DNA of 64,000 nt from H17-190 sp034435615 (GCA_034435615.1 DAOTWZ010000042.1:12164-76163), one strand, 5' to 3'. Shown: positions 19,063 through 26,969, counted from the stretch's first letter. Notes: generated by a model not told the origin, from the letters alone. Program-made: numbers and translations.

Positions 19063-20442
19063 ATGCCGGGACGGGGGGCACGACGCCGCGATGAGGACAT
19101 GTTCCGTCGGGCGGGGGCGGAGCGAGCGGCCCGCGAGGCGCCCCTGGCCGCCCGTATGCGTCCCCGCACCCTGGACGAGTTCGTGGGGCAGGAGCACCTG
19201 CTGGGGCCGGGCCGGGCGCTGCGGCGGGCCATCGAGGCGGACCAGGTGCCGTCCATGGTGCTGTGGGGGCCGCCAGGCTGCGGCAAGACCACCCTGGCCA
19301 GGCTCATCGCCGGGCTGACCCGCTCCCACTTCGAGCCCATCTCCGCCGTGGCCGCCGGCGTGGCCGACCTGCGCCGCATCGTGGAGGAGGCGCAGGAGCG
19401 ACGCGCCCTCTACGGCCAGCGCACCATCCTCTTCATCGACGAGATCCACCGCTTCAACAAGGCGCAGCAGGACGTCGTCCTGCCTTATGTCGAGGAAGGG
19501 ATCGTGACCCTCATCGGCGCCACCACCGAGAACCCCTCTTTCGAGGTGGTGGCGCCGCTCCTCTCCCGCTGCCGCGTCTATGTGCTGGAGCCGCTGACGC
19601 CCGAGCAGGTGGAGGTCATCGTCCGGCGGGCCCTGCAGGACGAGGAACGAGGCCTGGGGGCGCTTAAGGTGGAGCTGACAGAGGAGGCGCTGTCCTTCCT
19701 CTGCCGGGCAGCGGCGGGGGACGCTCGAGTGGCCCTGAACGCCCTAGAGCTGGCGGCCGCTACCGTCCCGCCGGACGCCCAGGGGCGGCGCCTCCTCACC
19801 CGGGAGGCCATCGCCGAGGCGCTGCAACGGCCCGCCCCCCGCTACGACAAGGCGGGCGACCTCCACTACGACACCATCTCCGCCTTCATCAAGTCCGTCC
19901 GCGGCTCCGACCCGGACGCCGCCCTCTACTGGCTGGCCCGCATGCTGGAGGCGGGTGAAGACCCCCTCTTCATCTGCCGCCGTCTGGTGATCCTGGCGGC
20001 GGAGGACATCGGTCTGGCCGACCCCCAGGCCCTGGTGCTGGCGGTGGCCTGCCAGCAGGCCGTCCACTTCATCGGCATGCCGGAGGGGTACCTGCCCCTG
20101 GCGGAGACGACCATCTACCTGGCGACCGCCCCCAAGAGCAACTCCGCCCTGGAGGCCTACGGCCGGGCGGCCGCCGACGCCCGCGCCACCCAGGGGGAGC
20201 CGGTGCCCCTCTTCCTGCGCAACCCGGAGACGCGGCTCATGGAGTCGCTGGGCTACGGCAAGGGCTACAGGTACGACCACGCCTACCCCGACCACTACGC
20301 CGGTCAGGAGCACCTGCCGGAGCGGCTGCGGGGGCGCCGCTACTATCAGCCCGGCTCCCTGGGTTACGAGTCCAGGATCAGGGAGTGGCTGGAGCACCTG
20401 CATCGCCGCCCGCGGCCAGAGGGCGAAGGCCCGGCCGGGTAG
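19063..20442 (+). CDS. rarA: Replication-associated recombination protein A (MgsA/RarA ATPase)
   Basis: A 459-residue AAA+ ATPase that acts at stalled replication forks. LAARMRPRTLDEFVGQEHLL precedes Walker A GPPGCGKT (69-76); Walker B is LFIDEIHRFNKAQQD, sensor 1 is GATTENPSFE, and the C-terminal tetramerisation domain contains EDIGLADP and APKSNSA. The start is uncertain: ATG 19063 lacks a good Shine-Dalgarno, while ATG 19099 (MFRRAG) has GAGG only 2 bases away. Either leaves the ATPase core intact. Confidence 0.93.
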   Translation: MPGRGARRRDEDMFRRAGAERAAREAPLAARMRPRTLDEFVGQEHLLGPGRALRRAIEADQVPSMVLWGPPGCGKTTLARLIAGLTRSHFEPISAVAAGVADLRRIVEEAQERRALYGQRTILFIDEIHRFNKAQQDVVLPYVEEGIVTLIGATTENPSFEVVAPLLSRCRVYVLEPLTPEQVEVIVRRALQDEERGLGALKVELTEEALSFLCRAAAGDARVALNALELAAATVPPDAQGRRLLTREAIAEALQRPAPRYDKAGDLHYDTISAFIKSVRGSDPDAALYWLARMLEAGEDPLFICRRLVILAAEDIGLADPQALVLAVACQQAVHFIGMPEGYLPLAETTIYLATAPKSNSALEAYGRAAADARATQGEPVPLFLRNPETRLMESLGYGKGYRYDHAYPDHYAGQEHLPERLRGRRYYQPGSLGYESRIREWLEHLHRRPRPEGEGPAG

Positions 20443-20495
20443 GGCGCTTCCCGTAGCGGCGGGCGACGTCTATCCTCTCTAGCGGAGGGCTAAAG

Positions 20496-20813
20496 ATGGC
20501 GGCGATGCCCACGCTGGTGCCCTGGCAGGGAGCGGACGCCCCCAGCGAGGCGGCGGTGGAGGAGGCCTTCCGCCGGGAGGGGCTGGCCCCCCGCTGGTGG
20601 GGCAACGCTCCCGGCTACGTCTACGGCGTCCACAGCCATCCCTATCACAAGGTCCTCTACTGTGTGCGGGGCTCCATCCGCTTCACGGTAGAGCCCGCCG
20701 GCCCCAGCTTCCACCTGCGCCCGGGCGACCGCCTGGAGCTGCCGGCGGGCACTCCCCATTCGGCCGTGGTGGGACCGGAGGGGGTGACCTGCGCGGAGGC
20801 GGCCAGAGGCTAG
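20496..20813 (+). CDS. Small cupin-domain protein
   Basis: A 105-residue single cupin. The first cupin motif includes GVHSHPYHKVLYCVRG, offering two His and a Tyr as possible metal ligands, and the second is LRPGDRLELPAGTPHSAVVG. Such small cupins bind a metal or small ligand; the function here is unknown. It ends 3 bases before the next gene and is separated from rarA by 53 bases. Confidence 0.75.
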   Translation: MAAMPTLVPWQGADAPSEAAVEEAFRREGLAPRWWGNAPGYVYGVHSHPYHKVLYCVRGSIRFTVEPAGPSFHLRPGDRLELPAGTPHSAVVGPEGVTCAEAARG

Positions 20814-20816
20814 GGG

Positions 20817-21176
20817 ATGCGCCTGTCCGATCCCGGAGCGGTGGAGGCCATAGGGGAACTGCTGGGGGCCACCGTGCGGCAGGCCCCCTTCGGCGTGCCG
20901 CGGCCCACCCCGGGCCGGCCTCCACGCTCGGAGGAGGGGCCGCGGGAGCCCGTCTACCAGCTGACCATGCCCAGCGAGGGAGGCGAGGGCACCCTCCTCA
21001 TTACCCTCTGGCCCACCCTGGCGAGGGTGGACGTCCGCCTGGGCAACCACTACTGGGTCCTGCGAGACGTGGACGTGGTGGACCTCTATCCGGGGGTGGA
21101 GGTGCTGTTCCGCCGCAACCAGCCGCCGGCCTATCTCTTCGTCTCGGTGAAGGGGCGGGTAGCCCTGGTGGCCTAG
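20817..21176 (+). CDS. Hypothetical protein, 119 residues
   Basis: No family recognised. The sequence has a mixed beta-rich appearance (YQLTMPSEGGEGTLLITLWP, VDVRLGNHYWVLRDVD) without Cys pairs, signal peptide or membrane helix. It follows the cupin by 3 bases and overlaps the convergent zinc-ribbon gene by 4 bases at the stops. It is probably a real gene because of its tight packing and GC-consistent codon use. Confidence 0.6.
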   Translation: MRLSDPGAVEAIGELLGATVRQAPFGVPRPTPGRPPRSEEGPREPVYQLTMPSEGGEGTLLITLWPTLARVDVRLGNHYWVLRDVDVVDLYPGVEVLFRRNQPPAYLFVSVKGRVALVA

Positions 21177-21412
21177 AGGCGGACGCGGCGGCCGCAGGAG
21201 AGGCAGGTCCAGAGCTCGGCCTCTCGAGACGGCCAGCCCGGGGACTCGTCGCCGAAGAGGAGGACCTCCGGGGTGGCGATGGCCATCTCCAGCAGCCAGC
21301 GGAGCCGCCCCTTGGGCCGTCGCTCCACCTGCCAGCGCCGGCCACCACAGCGACGGCAGGTGGGGCCGCCCTCCCCCTCTACGAGCCGCTCCGGTGCCGC
21401 CCCCGTGGTCAT
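21173..21412 (-). CDS. Small zinc-ribbon protein
   Basis: A 79-residue protein with two CxxC knuckles, CRRCGG near residue 19 and CLSCGR near the C-terminus, about 50 residues apart: a probable structural zinc ribbon. The start overlaps the stop of the NUDIX gene upstream by 4 bases, so they are likely co-transcribed. No further function can be assigned. Confidence 0.6.
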   Translation of the reverse strand: MTTGAAPERLVEGEGGPTCRRCGGRRWQVERRPKGRLRWLLEMAIATPEVLLFGDESPGWPSREAELWTCLSCGRRVRL

Positions 21413-21987
21413 CCCCTCACCAGGTCCAGGAACTGCTTTAGGATGCGGGCCGTGGCCCCCCAGATGCGGTAGCCGTTCCAGTTGAAGGCGGGCACCAGCA
21501 CCACCTCGCCCCGCCGCTGCCTCAGCTCCAGCTCCATGTTACGGTCGTCCAGGAGATGGGAGAGGGGGACCTCCAGGATAGTGGCCACCTCGTGCGGATG
21601 GGGGGCGAAGGGGTAGTCCTCATCGGTGGTCACCAGCCCCACAAAGGGCGTCACCTTGAAATTGGTGATGGTGATTATCTCGTCGAGCTGGCCCAGCACC
21701 TGGACGTCCTGAGGCCGGATACCTATCTCCTCCTGGGCCTCTCGCAGAGCGGTGGTCATGAGGTCCGGATCCTGGGGCTCGTAGGCGCCGCCGGGGAAGG
21801 AGATCTGCCCCTTGTGGTGCTCCACATACTGAGTGCGCTCGGTGAAGAGGACGTAGGTGGCGCCCCGCTTCAGGTAGAGGGGTACCAGCACCGCCGCGGG
21901 TATGGCCCCGGGCTCCTCCAGAAGCCTGGGGGTGTAGGTGGCCAGCACCTGGCGGATGTGCTGGACGAGCTCCTGCTCCATAGGCAT
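21409..21987 (-). CDS. NUDIX hydrolase, CoA pyrophosphatase type
   Basis: A 192-residue NUDIX protein. The NUDIX box begins at GGAYEPQDPD and continues with ALREAQEEIGI, preceded by HKGQISFPGG, a variant of the signature seen in CoA diphosphatases (NudL/YeaB). The probable role is cleaving CoA or related dinucleotide pyrophosphates. The start is chosen at ATG 21987 (MPMEQELVQHI); ATG 21981 is nearly equal. The longer open frame up to 22158 runs into the truncated tRNA and is not plausible. Confidence 0.85.
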   Translation of the reverse strand: MPMEQELVQHIRQVLATYTPRLLEEPGAIPAAVLVPLYLKRGATYVLFTERTQYVEHHKGQISFPGGAYEPQDPDLMTTALREAQEEIGIRPQDVQVLGQLDEIITITNFKVTPFVGLVTTDEDYPFAPHPHEVATILEVPLSHLLDDRNMELELRQRRGEVVLVPAFNWNGYRIWGATARILKQFLDLVRG

Positions 21988-22127
21988 CCGAGGACCGGTC
22001 AGGCGACCAGCCCCATCGACAGTATAAGTCACCGCTGGCCCTGGATGGACGGGCCGTTGGGCACCTGCGCTCCGGGAAAGGCCCGGGAGCCGCGGCCTTC
22101 CTCGAGAGAGAGCGAGTAGGGGTTGGG

Positions 22128-22200
22128 CTGGTGGGCCCGGGAGGATTCGAACCTCCAACCAACCGGTTATGAGCCGGCCGCTCTGCCGTTGAGCTACGGG
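22128..22200. repeat. attL: 73-base direct repeat of the tRNA 3' segment
   Basis: Identical over all 73 bases to 29582-29654; the flanking bases differ on both sides. It contains the tRNA from about position 4 of the acceptor stem through the CCA end. Next to the integrase gene, this marks the left attachment site. Confidence 0.9.
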
Positions 22201-22203
22201 GGA
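22129..22203 (-). pseudogene. Truncated tRNA(CAU) remnant at attL
   Basis: All arms match the intact tRNA at 29.6 kb, but the three outermost bases of the 5' acceptor strand are T-C-C instead of G-G-G, leaving three mismatches against the CCC of the 3' strand. The acceptor stem keeps only four pairs, so a functional tRNA is unlikely. It is the tRNA fragment displaced by integration. Confidence 0.85.
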
Positions 22204-22271
22204 ACCCTGTCCACCTTGCCCTTCCCAATCCGGAACTCGCCCCTTCCCACCCCATAACGGGAGGTGTCAAG

Positions 22272-23162
22272 TTGGCCAGGGATGCCAACCGAGCGTCCGG
22301 TTGCCCGGCCCTCCTCAGGGGCTTCGCCCTCCACCTGGAGGCCCAGCGCCTCAGCCCCCGAACCCGCCAGCACTACCTCCAGAGCGCCCGCCGCCTGCTG
22401 GCCTGGCTGGGGGAGGACCGTCACCCTGGGCGGCTCCGGCCAGGGGAGATGGCCGCCTTCCTCCAGGAAGCCTACCCCCAGAGGAGCGCCAAGACCCTCA
22501 GGGAGCACCTGCTGGCCCTCCGCCGCTTCTACCGCTGGCTCCAGGCCGAGGGCGAGGCCAGGAGCGACCCCACCAGCTCCCTGAAGCTGCCCACCTTCCG
22601 GACGCCCCCCATGCCCGCCTACACCCCCGCCGAGGTGAAGCGCCTGCTGCTGGCCTGTGACCGTAGGAGCCGCCAGGGCCTCAGGGACTACGCCGCCCTC
22701 CTGGTCCTCTACGACACCGGCCTCCGGGCGGGCGAGCTGGTCTCCATGACCTGTGAGGGGCTGGACTGGGAGCGGGGAGCGGCCCAGGTGAGGGGGAAGA
22801 CGGGAGCCAGAGAGGTGCCCCTGGGGGCGGTTGCCCTCCAGGCCCTGGAGCGCTACCTGAGGCGCTGGGGCATCGAGTCTGGCCCCGTCTGGCGGGGGGA
22901 GCGAGGCCCCCTCAGCGAGAGCGGCCTCCTGCAAATGGTGAGGCGGCTCTCGGCGAGGGCGGGCGTCCCCCACAAGGGGGTCCATGCCTTCCGTAGGGCG
23001 GCGGCCATCGAGATGAAGCGGGCGGGGATGAACGACTCCGACATCCTCCAGGTGCTGGGCTGGAAGTCCATCGCCATGCTCCGACGCTACACCCAGCAGG
23101 AGGCCCAGGCGCTGGCCTTCCAGGCCCACCGCCGCTTCTCCCCCGCCGACCGCCTGGGCTAG
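22272..23162 (+). CDS. Tyrosine recombinase/integrase
   Basis: A 296-residue phage-type tyrosine recombinase. An N-terminal SAM-like core-binding domain spans about 15-95; the catalytic domain carries Arg152 (TGLRAGEL), Lys176, His238 and Arg241 (HAFRR), Trp264 in the second-His position (LGWKS) and nucleophile Tyr273 (RRYT). The TTG start has GGGAGG 7 bases upstream. It begins 72 bases inside attL, as usual for integrases that use a tRNA site. It catalyses integration and, with a directionality factor not recognised here, excision. Confidence 0.95.
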   Translation: MARDANRASGCPALLRGFALHLEAQRLSPRTRQHYLQSARRLLAWLGEDRHPGRLRPGEMAAFLQEAYPQRSAKTLREHLLALRRFYRWLQAEGEARSDPTSSLKLPTFRTPPMPAYTPAEVKRLLLACDRRSRQGLRDYAALLVLYDTGLRAGELVSMTCEGLDWERGAAQVRGKTGAREVPLGAVALQALERYLRRWGIESGPVWRGERGPLSESGLLQMVRRLSARAGVPHKGVHAFRRAAAIEMKRAGMNDSDILQVLGWKSIAMLRRYTQQEAQALAFQAHRRFSPADRLG

Positions 23163-23190
23163 AGGCCCCGTCCTGGCCAGCCCCCTGCTG

Positions 23191-23299
23191 GGAGACCGAT
23201 GGGGACTCCGGAGACCGATGGGCCGTTCTTTCGGCCAATTCCCCCTGGACCTGGTGGGTCGCCGGGCAATTCCCCCTACAGTTCGGTCCATCGGTCTCC
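23191..23299. repeat. Direct and inverted 12-base repeats beside the integrase gene
   Basis: GGAGACCGATGG occurs at 23191-23202 and 23210-23221, and its exact reverse complement at 23288-23299; a partial CGGTCTCC follows at 23311-23318. CAATTCCCCCT also occurs twice in between (near 23236 and 23268). The cluster lies in the 271-base gap after the integrase. Arm-type integrase or excisionase binding sites are one reading; an operator is another. Confidence 0.6.
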
Positions 23300-23433
23300 A
23301 GGGCTCCGAACGGTCTCCCTGGGGCAGGGTCTGGGGGCAAAGAATGTGATTCTCTGCCCTGGTCTCCCGAAGGATGAGGCTTCCCCCTGAGGGCTGGAGT
23401 GGGCTACCATCGGGGCCGTAGGGGGTAAGGGAG

Positions 23434-23532
23434 ATGCCCATCGCCTTCCTCGCCCTCGTCTCCCTCGTCGGCCTGGCCTTCCTGGGCCTGGTCCTCCTGG
23501 CCTGGGACAGTTGGAGGCGCTGGCTGAAGTGA
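23434..23532 (+). CDS. Small single-pass membrane protein, 32 residues
   Basis: Too short for routine calling but well formed: ATG with GGTAAGGGAG directly upstream, then about 22 hydrophobic residues (MPIAFLALVSLVGLAFLGLV and on), ending with a basic DSWRRWLK tail. The arrangement suggests a single transmembrane helix with a cytoplasmic positive tail. Nothing indicates a function; phage holin-like, toxin-like or regulatory peptides are possible. It lies inside the mobile element. Confidence 0.5.
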   Translation: MPIAFLALVSLVGLAFLGLVLLAWDSWRRWLK

Positions 23533-23602
23533 GGGGGACAGCCCAGAGGGAAGCCCTCTCCCCTTCGGGCTGCCCCCCAGCGCCTAGGCCCACTGCCGGC
23601 CC

Positions 23603-23773
23603 TCACCTCCCCAACACCCGCCGGGCCAAGGCCGTCGTCCGGAAGTCCAGCTCCTCCCTCAGCTCCTCGACCTCCTTCTGGAGCCGCTCCACCTCCTCCT
23701 CCAGGGAGGCGACCCGCTCTTGCAGCTCGGTCACCATGTCGGCAAGCTCTCGAAGGCCCCGCTCGATGCTCAT
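23603..23773 (-). CDS. Small coiled-coil protein, 56 residues
   Basis: The frame begins MSIERGLRELADMVTELQER and continues with near-perfect heptads (SLEEEVERLQKEVEELREEL) up to residue 43, ending in a basic FRTTALARRVLGR tail. A strong GGAGGCGAAGGAG precedes the ATG. This is a parallel-coiled-coil type dimerisation module; the function is unknown. It is the last gene of the minus-strand series in the mobile element. Confidence 0.6.
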   Translation of the reverse strand: MSIERGLRELADMVTELQERVASLEEEVERLQKEVEELREELDFRTTALARRVLGR

Positions 23774-23902
23774 CTCCTTCGCCTCCTTCCCTGGCTCGAT
23801 GGTCTGGCCCGATGGTCTGGGCTGAGAGAGGGGAGCGAGGGCCAGAGGGTCAGAGGGTGCCCCACCTGGCTCCTGCCCCCCTCTCAGCCTCGTGGGCTCG
23901 GC

Positions 23903-24178
23903 CTAGGTGGCCGAGGCGGGCTCGCCCCGTAGGACCTCGTCGAAGAGGCTCCTGGCCCGCTGCCGCTCCTTCTCGGAGAGCAGGGGCCAGAAGGCGGCCA
24001 CTAAGTGCCACGCCTGGATGGGGGTGGGCACTTCCGCCCTGTGGAAGCACTCGCTGGCGTAGCGGTAGCAGTGGCCACACTCCAGGGTGCAGCCCGCCTC
24101 GATGGCTGCCTCACCGCTCTCCAGGACGACGACCTCGAACCCGCCGGGTAGCGAGACCCGTAGCGCTACGTGGCTCAT
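23903..24178 (-). CDS. Hypothetical Cys-containing protein, 91 residues
   Basis: No family recognised. Four cysteines and histidines cluster in the middle (GCTLECGHCYRYASECFHRAE written in two parts: GCTLECGHC and YRYASECFHRAE), which could bind a metal. The C-terminal half is predicted helical (WPLLSEKERQRARSLFDEVL). It sits in the minus-strand gene series of the mobile element with AGGAGGTCGAG upstream of the ATG. Confidence 0.6.
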   Translation of the reverse strand: MSHVALRVSLPGGFEVVVLESGEAAIEAGCTLECGHCYRYASECFHRAEVPTPIQAWHLVAAFWPLLSEKERQRARSLFDEVLRGEPASAT

Positions 24179-24217
24179 GGCTCGACCTCCTTTCGCTGTT
24201 GGGCTTCACCGGTCCAG

Positions 24218-24240
24218 GGGCGACGGCAGAGCCGTCGCCC
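24218..24240. repeat. Perfect GC hairpin, 10-bp stem with AGA loop
   Basis: GGGCGACGGC, loop AGA, GCCGTCGCCC, in the gap between two minus-strand hypothetical genes of the mobile element. No T tract follows, so it may be an RNA-processing or stability structure rather than a simple terminator. Confidence 0.6.
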
Positions 24241-24319
24241 GTCTGGCCTTCTCGGCAGGCAGGTGGGGGCAGAGGCGGCGGTGGGGCCTGGCCGCCGCCC
24301 CGCCCCCGTAGGGCATTGG

Positions 24320-24658
24320 CTAGGACCTGGTCTTGAGGACCTCGGCCAGAAGGCCGATGAACTCCGCCAGGGCCTGAGGGTCGAAGCTGACCACCAGGTG
24401 GACGGTGACGGCCCGCTCGCCCTCGCCCTCGGCCTGGGCGGGCTCGCTCCCGTTCACGCTGGCCACGGGGCGGGCTGCCTTCACCTTGGGGAACCTGCCC
24501 GACGTGTCGATGTCCAGCTCCCACAGGCCAGGCACGAGGGCCCGCCCCACCTTCGGGTCGAAGGCGTAGATGGGCTTCTCCTCGCCCTCGACGTGGACGA
24601 CCCAGAAGGGGGCCTTCTGACCCGCCTTCTCCTCGACCTTGACAACCGTCGCCAGCAT
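24320..24658 (-). CDS. Hypothetical protein, 112 residues
   Basis: No family recognised. The N-terminal part looks beta-rich (MLATVVKVEEKAGQKAPFWV, YAFDPKVGRALVPG), like a small OB- or SH3-like fold, then a Glu/Ala linker and a C-terminal helix (ALAEFIGLLAEVLKTR). In mobile elements, small OB-like proteins near replication genes are sometimes single-strand DNA binders, but nothing here proves that. AGGAGG precedes the ATG. Confidence 0.6.
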   Translation of the reverse strand: MLATVVKVEEKAGQKAPFWVVHVEGEEKPIYAFDPKVGRALVPGLWELDIDTSGRFPKVKAARPVASVNGSEPAQAEGEGERAVTVHLVVSFDPQALAEFIGLLAEVLKTRS

Positions 24659-24731
24659 GCTCTAACCTCCTTCTCGCTCCTGGACTTCTGCCCTGGCCGA
24701 TGGCCCCATACCCGGCCAGGGCCAATGAGAT

Positions 24732-24758
24732 GGGGGGTGCTCCCTGGGAGCACCCCCC
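24732..24758. terminator. Perfect 13-bp GC hairpin after a minus-strand gene
   Basis: GGGGGGTGCTCCC and its exact complement separated by one base, located 20 bases past the stop of the gene ending at 24778 (minus). The stem would be among the strongest in the window. Only a weak T-rich stretch follows on the minus strand, so factor-independent termination is uncertain. Confidence 0.5.
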
Positions 24759-24777
24759 AAAGCCTTGAGATAAGACC

Positions 24778-25116
24778 CTAGCCTAGCTGGGTGATGCCCT
24801 TGCACCGCCGACACAGCCAGCCGTGCCGCCCGTCGGGGTAGGCCCAGTAGGCCACCTCAGTGGGCGCCTGGCACAGGCACCACCGCCCCGTCAGGAAGAT
24901 GCTGTTGGCGAACCCCAAGGCCAGGGTGAAGGCGTCGGTGTCGCCCGCCAGGGGTGTCGGCTCTCCGTGACGGGCCACCACCGCCAGGGCCAGCGGCAGT
25001 AGCTCCCTCGCCCGCCTCACCACCTGCTCCCGCTCGGCCAGGTGCTGCATCAGCCAGCACCGCTGCCCACAGGCCGAGAGGTCGGGGCACCACTCACATC
25101 CCGGGCCGTCGCCCAT
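24778..25116 (-). CDS. Hypothetical Cys-rich (probable zinc-binding) protein, 112 residues
   Basis: Cysteines occur in GCEWCPDLSACGQRCW (residues about 6-20) and in WCLCQ and LCRRCKG near the C-terminus, suggesting two metal-binding knuckles bracketing a helical middle. I do not recognise the family. The frame is open upstream to 25272, but ATG 25116 (MGDGPGCEWC) has GGGAGG upstream and starts right at the Cys-rich region. It is divergent from the zinc-ribbon gene at 25360. Confidence 0.6.
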   Translation of the reverse strand: MGDGPGCEWCPDLSACGQRCWLMQHLAEREQVVRRARELLPLALAVVARHGEPTPLAGDTDAFTLALGFANSIFLTGRWCLCQAPTEVAYWAYPDGRHGWLCRRCKGITQLG

Positions 25117-25154
25117 GCTGCATCGCCTCCCTTCAGCTAGACTTCGAGAACCAG

Positions 25155-25180
25155 AGGGCGAGCGCCCGGGCGCTCGCCCT
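25155..25180. repeat. 26-base perfect palindrome in a divergent intergenic region
   Basis: AGGGCGAGCGCCC followed directly by its reverse complement, with no loop. It lies 39 bases upstream of the minus-strand gene at 25116. A 7-base inverted repeat (CACATTT/AAATGTG, 25268-25274 and 25301-25307) lies nearer the divergent plus-strand gene. Either could be an operator for the divergent promoters. Confidence 0.55.
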
Positions 25181-25359
25181 GATGCCGATGGAGACCTCTC
25201 AAGCCTTGGGGACGATGAGGGTAAGGGCGTGGCCAGGAGGGGTGAACCACGACGGGGGCCTGGAGGGCACATTTGGGAACTCTCGACACCCTGAACTGGG
25301 AAATGTGACTCCTGCTCCTAAAAGACCTCCTATCCTCGTTCGCCGTCCCGTCATGGGCT

Positions 25360-25629
25360 ATGCTGAAGACGATGATGCAATGGCGAAGGGCCGAGAGGCC
25401 CCGCCCTGCCGCCTTGTGGCAGACGGAAGCCCTCCGTCGTCTGGCCAGGCGATGGGAGCGAGAGCGGCCCTGGAGACCCTGCCCCTGCCCCCTTTGCTCG
25501 CCTCCGCCACCGCCCCCGCCGCCGTCCAGGTGCCCTCGCTGTGGCGGCGGCATCTACCAGGAGCGAATAGACGGCGGCGTGGACCTCTACTGCATCGCCT
25601 GTGGCTGGCGACTGGCCCTATGGAGCTAG
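25360..25629 (+). CDS. Small zinc-ribbon protein of the mobile element, 89 residues
   Basis: The C-terminal half holds a zinc ribbon, CPRCGGGIYQER followed by YCIACGWR, about 20 residues apart; short CPRCGG...CxxCG proteins of this kind are common in phages and integrated elements of high-GC bacteria. The N-terminal half is Arg/Trp-rich with a polyproline run, and the true start may be internal. It is one of only three plus-strand genes in the element. Confidence 0.5.
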   Translation: MLKTMMQWRRAERPRPAALWQTEALRRLARRWERERPWRPCPCPLCSPPPPPPPPSRCPRCGGGIYQERIDGGVDLYCIACGWRLALWS

Positions 25630-25703
25630 GCCACAGCCATGATGTAGTCCTGCTCCCCCAGACCCCAGTAACCAGGTGGGCAAAGAATCACGAATCCGTA
25701 TTT

Positions 25704-26189
25704 TCAAGAATTATGGACTGGTATTCTTTGGATGGCCTCGGCTAGAGTCGTCGCCCTGGTCCGGCACGCCCACCTGACATCGGAGCCTTTGACGCCTCCG
25801 CCCCCTGTCCTCTGGACCAGCCTCTCCCGCTCAAGCCTCTGGAGGGCAGCTCGTAGCTGGTGGGCAGGGACATCTATGCCCGCCAGTCGCTTCAGCCACT
25901 GGCGTAGGCCCCGGATGGTGGTGGGCTTGCCCCCCAGTCGCCTCAGCCCCGCCAGCAGCAGCAAGTCCAAGGCTGGCAAGGCGAGGATGGAGGGTCCCCT
26001 GGCCAGCACTTCGGCGATGCTCTCGGCTATGAAGCTGCCCCTGGACGAGCGGCGGAGGTGGAGCAGCCTTCGGCACTCAGAGCAGGCGGTGACGACTACC
26101 GCCTCGATGCCGACGCCAGGGAGCCCACAGCACGGGCAGAGGGCGGGCAGGACCTCCTCGTGGTCGTCACTCCTCTGGCAGTCCATCAT
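25704..26189 (-). CDS. Zinc-ribbon plus winged-helix-like protein, 161 residues
   Basis: Residues about 18-40 carry CPCCGLPG and CSECRRLLHLR (zinc ribbon). The C-terminal two-thirds contains an HTH-like stretch (TTIRGLRQWLKRLAGIDVPA) followed by LRAALQRLERERLVQRTG, the typical recognition helix and wing of a winged-helix domain. A DNA-binding regulatory or replication role is likely, but the family is not recognised. The start overlaps the upstream gene stop by 4 bases (ATGA). Confidence 0.65.
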   Translation of the reverse strand: MMDCQRSDDHEEVLPALCPCCGLPGVGIEAVVVTACSECRRLLHLRRSSRGSFIAESIAEVLARGPSILALPALDLLLLAGLRRLGGKPTTIRGLRQWLKRLAGIDVPAHQLRAALQRLERERLVQRTGGGGVKGSDVRWACRTRATTLAEAIQRIPVHNS

Positions 26190-26686
26190 GGCTTCTCCTC
26201 CTGGGGCAGGAAGGGCTTCAGCTCAGGCAGCCGGTGGACCAGCTCCTCCTTCGGCACCCGTAGCGTGAGGGCACCGTCCCGCTCCTCGGCCAGCAAGTAG
26301 ACGAGGGCCTCGCCCATGTCCAGGAGGCTGCCCGTCACGGGGACGCCCCATCTCTCCGCCGCCTCCTGGCAGAGTTCTCGGGCCAGCCCCTGGACCGCTC
26401 GCCAGGTCCATCGCCTGCCATCCCACCCGACCAGCACAGCCAGGACCATGCAGGCGTGGCGGGTCGCCTCGGCGAGGTGGCGTAGCTCCAGGAGGAAGCT
26501 CTCGAACTCGCCCTTGGAGCGCCTGGCCTGGGCAGCCAGAGTCCGAAGCCTCGCCTCTACCCAGCGGGCGGGAGACTCCTCGGCCTCCTCCTCCTCGCCA
26601 TAGAGACCGGGACAGCCCTCGGCTACGGCGGTCAGGAGCCCCCGCCCTGCCGCCTCTAGGCTACGGACCAGGGCGAGGGCAGCCAC
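26186..26686 (-). CDS. Hypothetical helical protein; true N-terminus uncertain
   Basis: From the GTG at 26686 the product is 166 residues, largely helical, with no recognised family. This start has no Shine-Dalgarno. The same frame stays open upstream to 27010 and reads protein-like there (LAGPLGRLEAALGEVGDG just before the GTG, preceded by a Pro/Ser/Glu linker) but contains no ATG, GTG or TTG. Either the gene uses an unusual start, or it is fused by a frameshift to the HTH gene whose stop is at 26970. It ends in an ATGA overlap with the next gene. Confidence 0.55.
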   Translation of the reverse strand: MAALALVRSLEAAGRGLLTAVAEGCPGLYGEEEEAEESPARWVEARLRTLAAQARRSKGEFESFLLELRHLAEATRHACMVLAVLVGWDGRRWTWRAVQGLARELCQEAAERWGVPVTGSLLDMGEALVYLLAEERDGALTLRVPKEELVHRLPELKPFLPQEEKP

Positions 26687-26870
26687 CAGCAGGCGAGAGG
26701 AGAGGTCACACCGGGCGGGATAGGACTCGGGCGCCCCATCCCCTACCTCCCCCAGCGCCGCCTCCAGTCGCCCCAGGGGTCCAGCCAGGGCGGGGCGGGT
26801 ATATCCTCTCTCCGTAGTCCTCGACTCTCCGCCCAGAGGGGCAGAGGACGGTGCTCCCCCTTGGTCGGGG

Positions 26871-26891
26871 TGCAGGGGCTCCGCCCCTGCA
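26871..26891. repeat. Perfect 9-bp-stem hairpin
   Basis: TGCAGGGGC, loop TCC, GCCCCTGCA, between the replication-like HTH gene and the following gene of the mobile element. It is paired with a second hairpin at 26907-26927. Confidence 0.6.
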
Positions 26892-26906
26892 GTCGTCGGG
26901 GGGTCA

Positions 26907-26927
26907 GAGGGGGGCAGAGCCCCCCTC
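26907..26927. repeat. Perfect 9-bp-stem hairpin with AGA loop
   Basis: GAGGGGGGC, loop AGA, GCCCCCCTC. The loop and closing GC pair match the hairpin at 24218-24240, suggesting a recurrent element-specific structure. It lies 15 bases from the hairpin at 26871-26891. Confidence 0.6.
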
Positions 26928-26969
26928 GGCTCAGGATGAGATGTCGGTGCTGCCGGGTGCTCTGGAACA

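Noticed and set aside
21988..22158. N-terminal extension of the NUDIX protein
   Set aside because: The open frame there runs into the tRNA remnant and gives a Pro/Arg-rich non-conserved sequence; ATG 21987 fits the family.
22129..22203. A second functional tRNA(CAU)
   Set aside because: The 5' acceptor strand is replaced at three positions, leaving only four acceptor pairs. It is better explained as the attL remnant.
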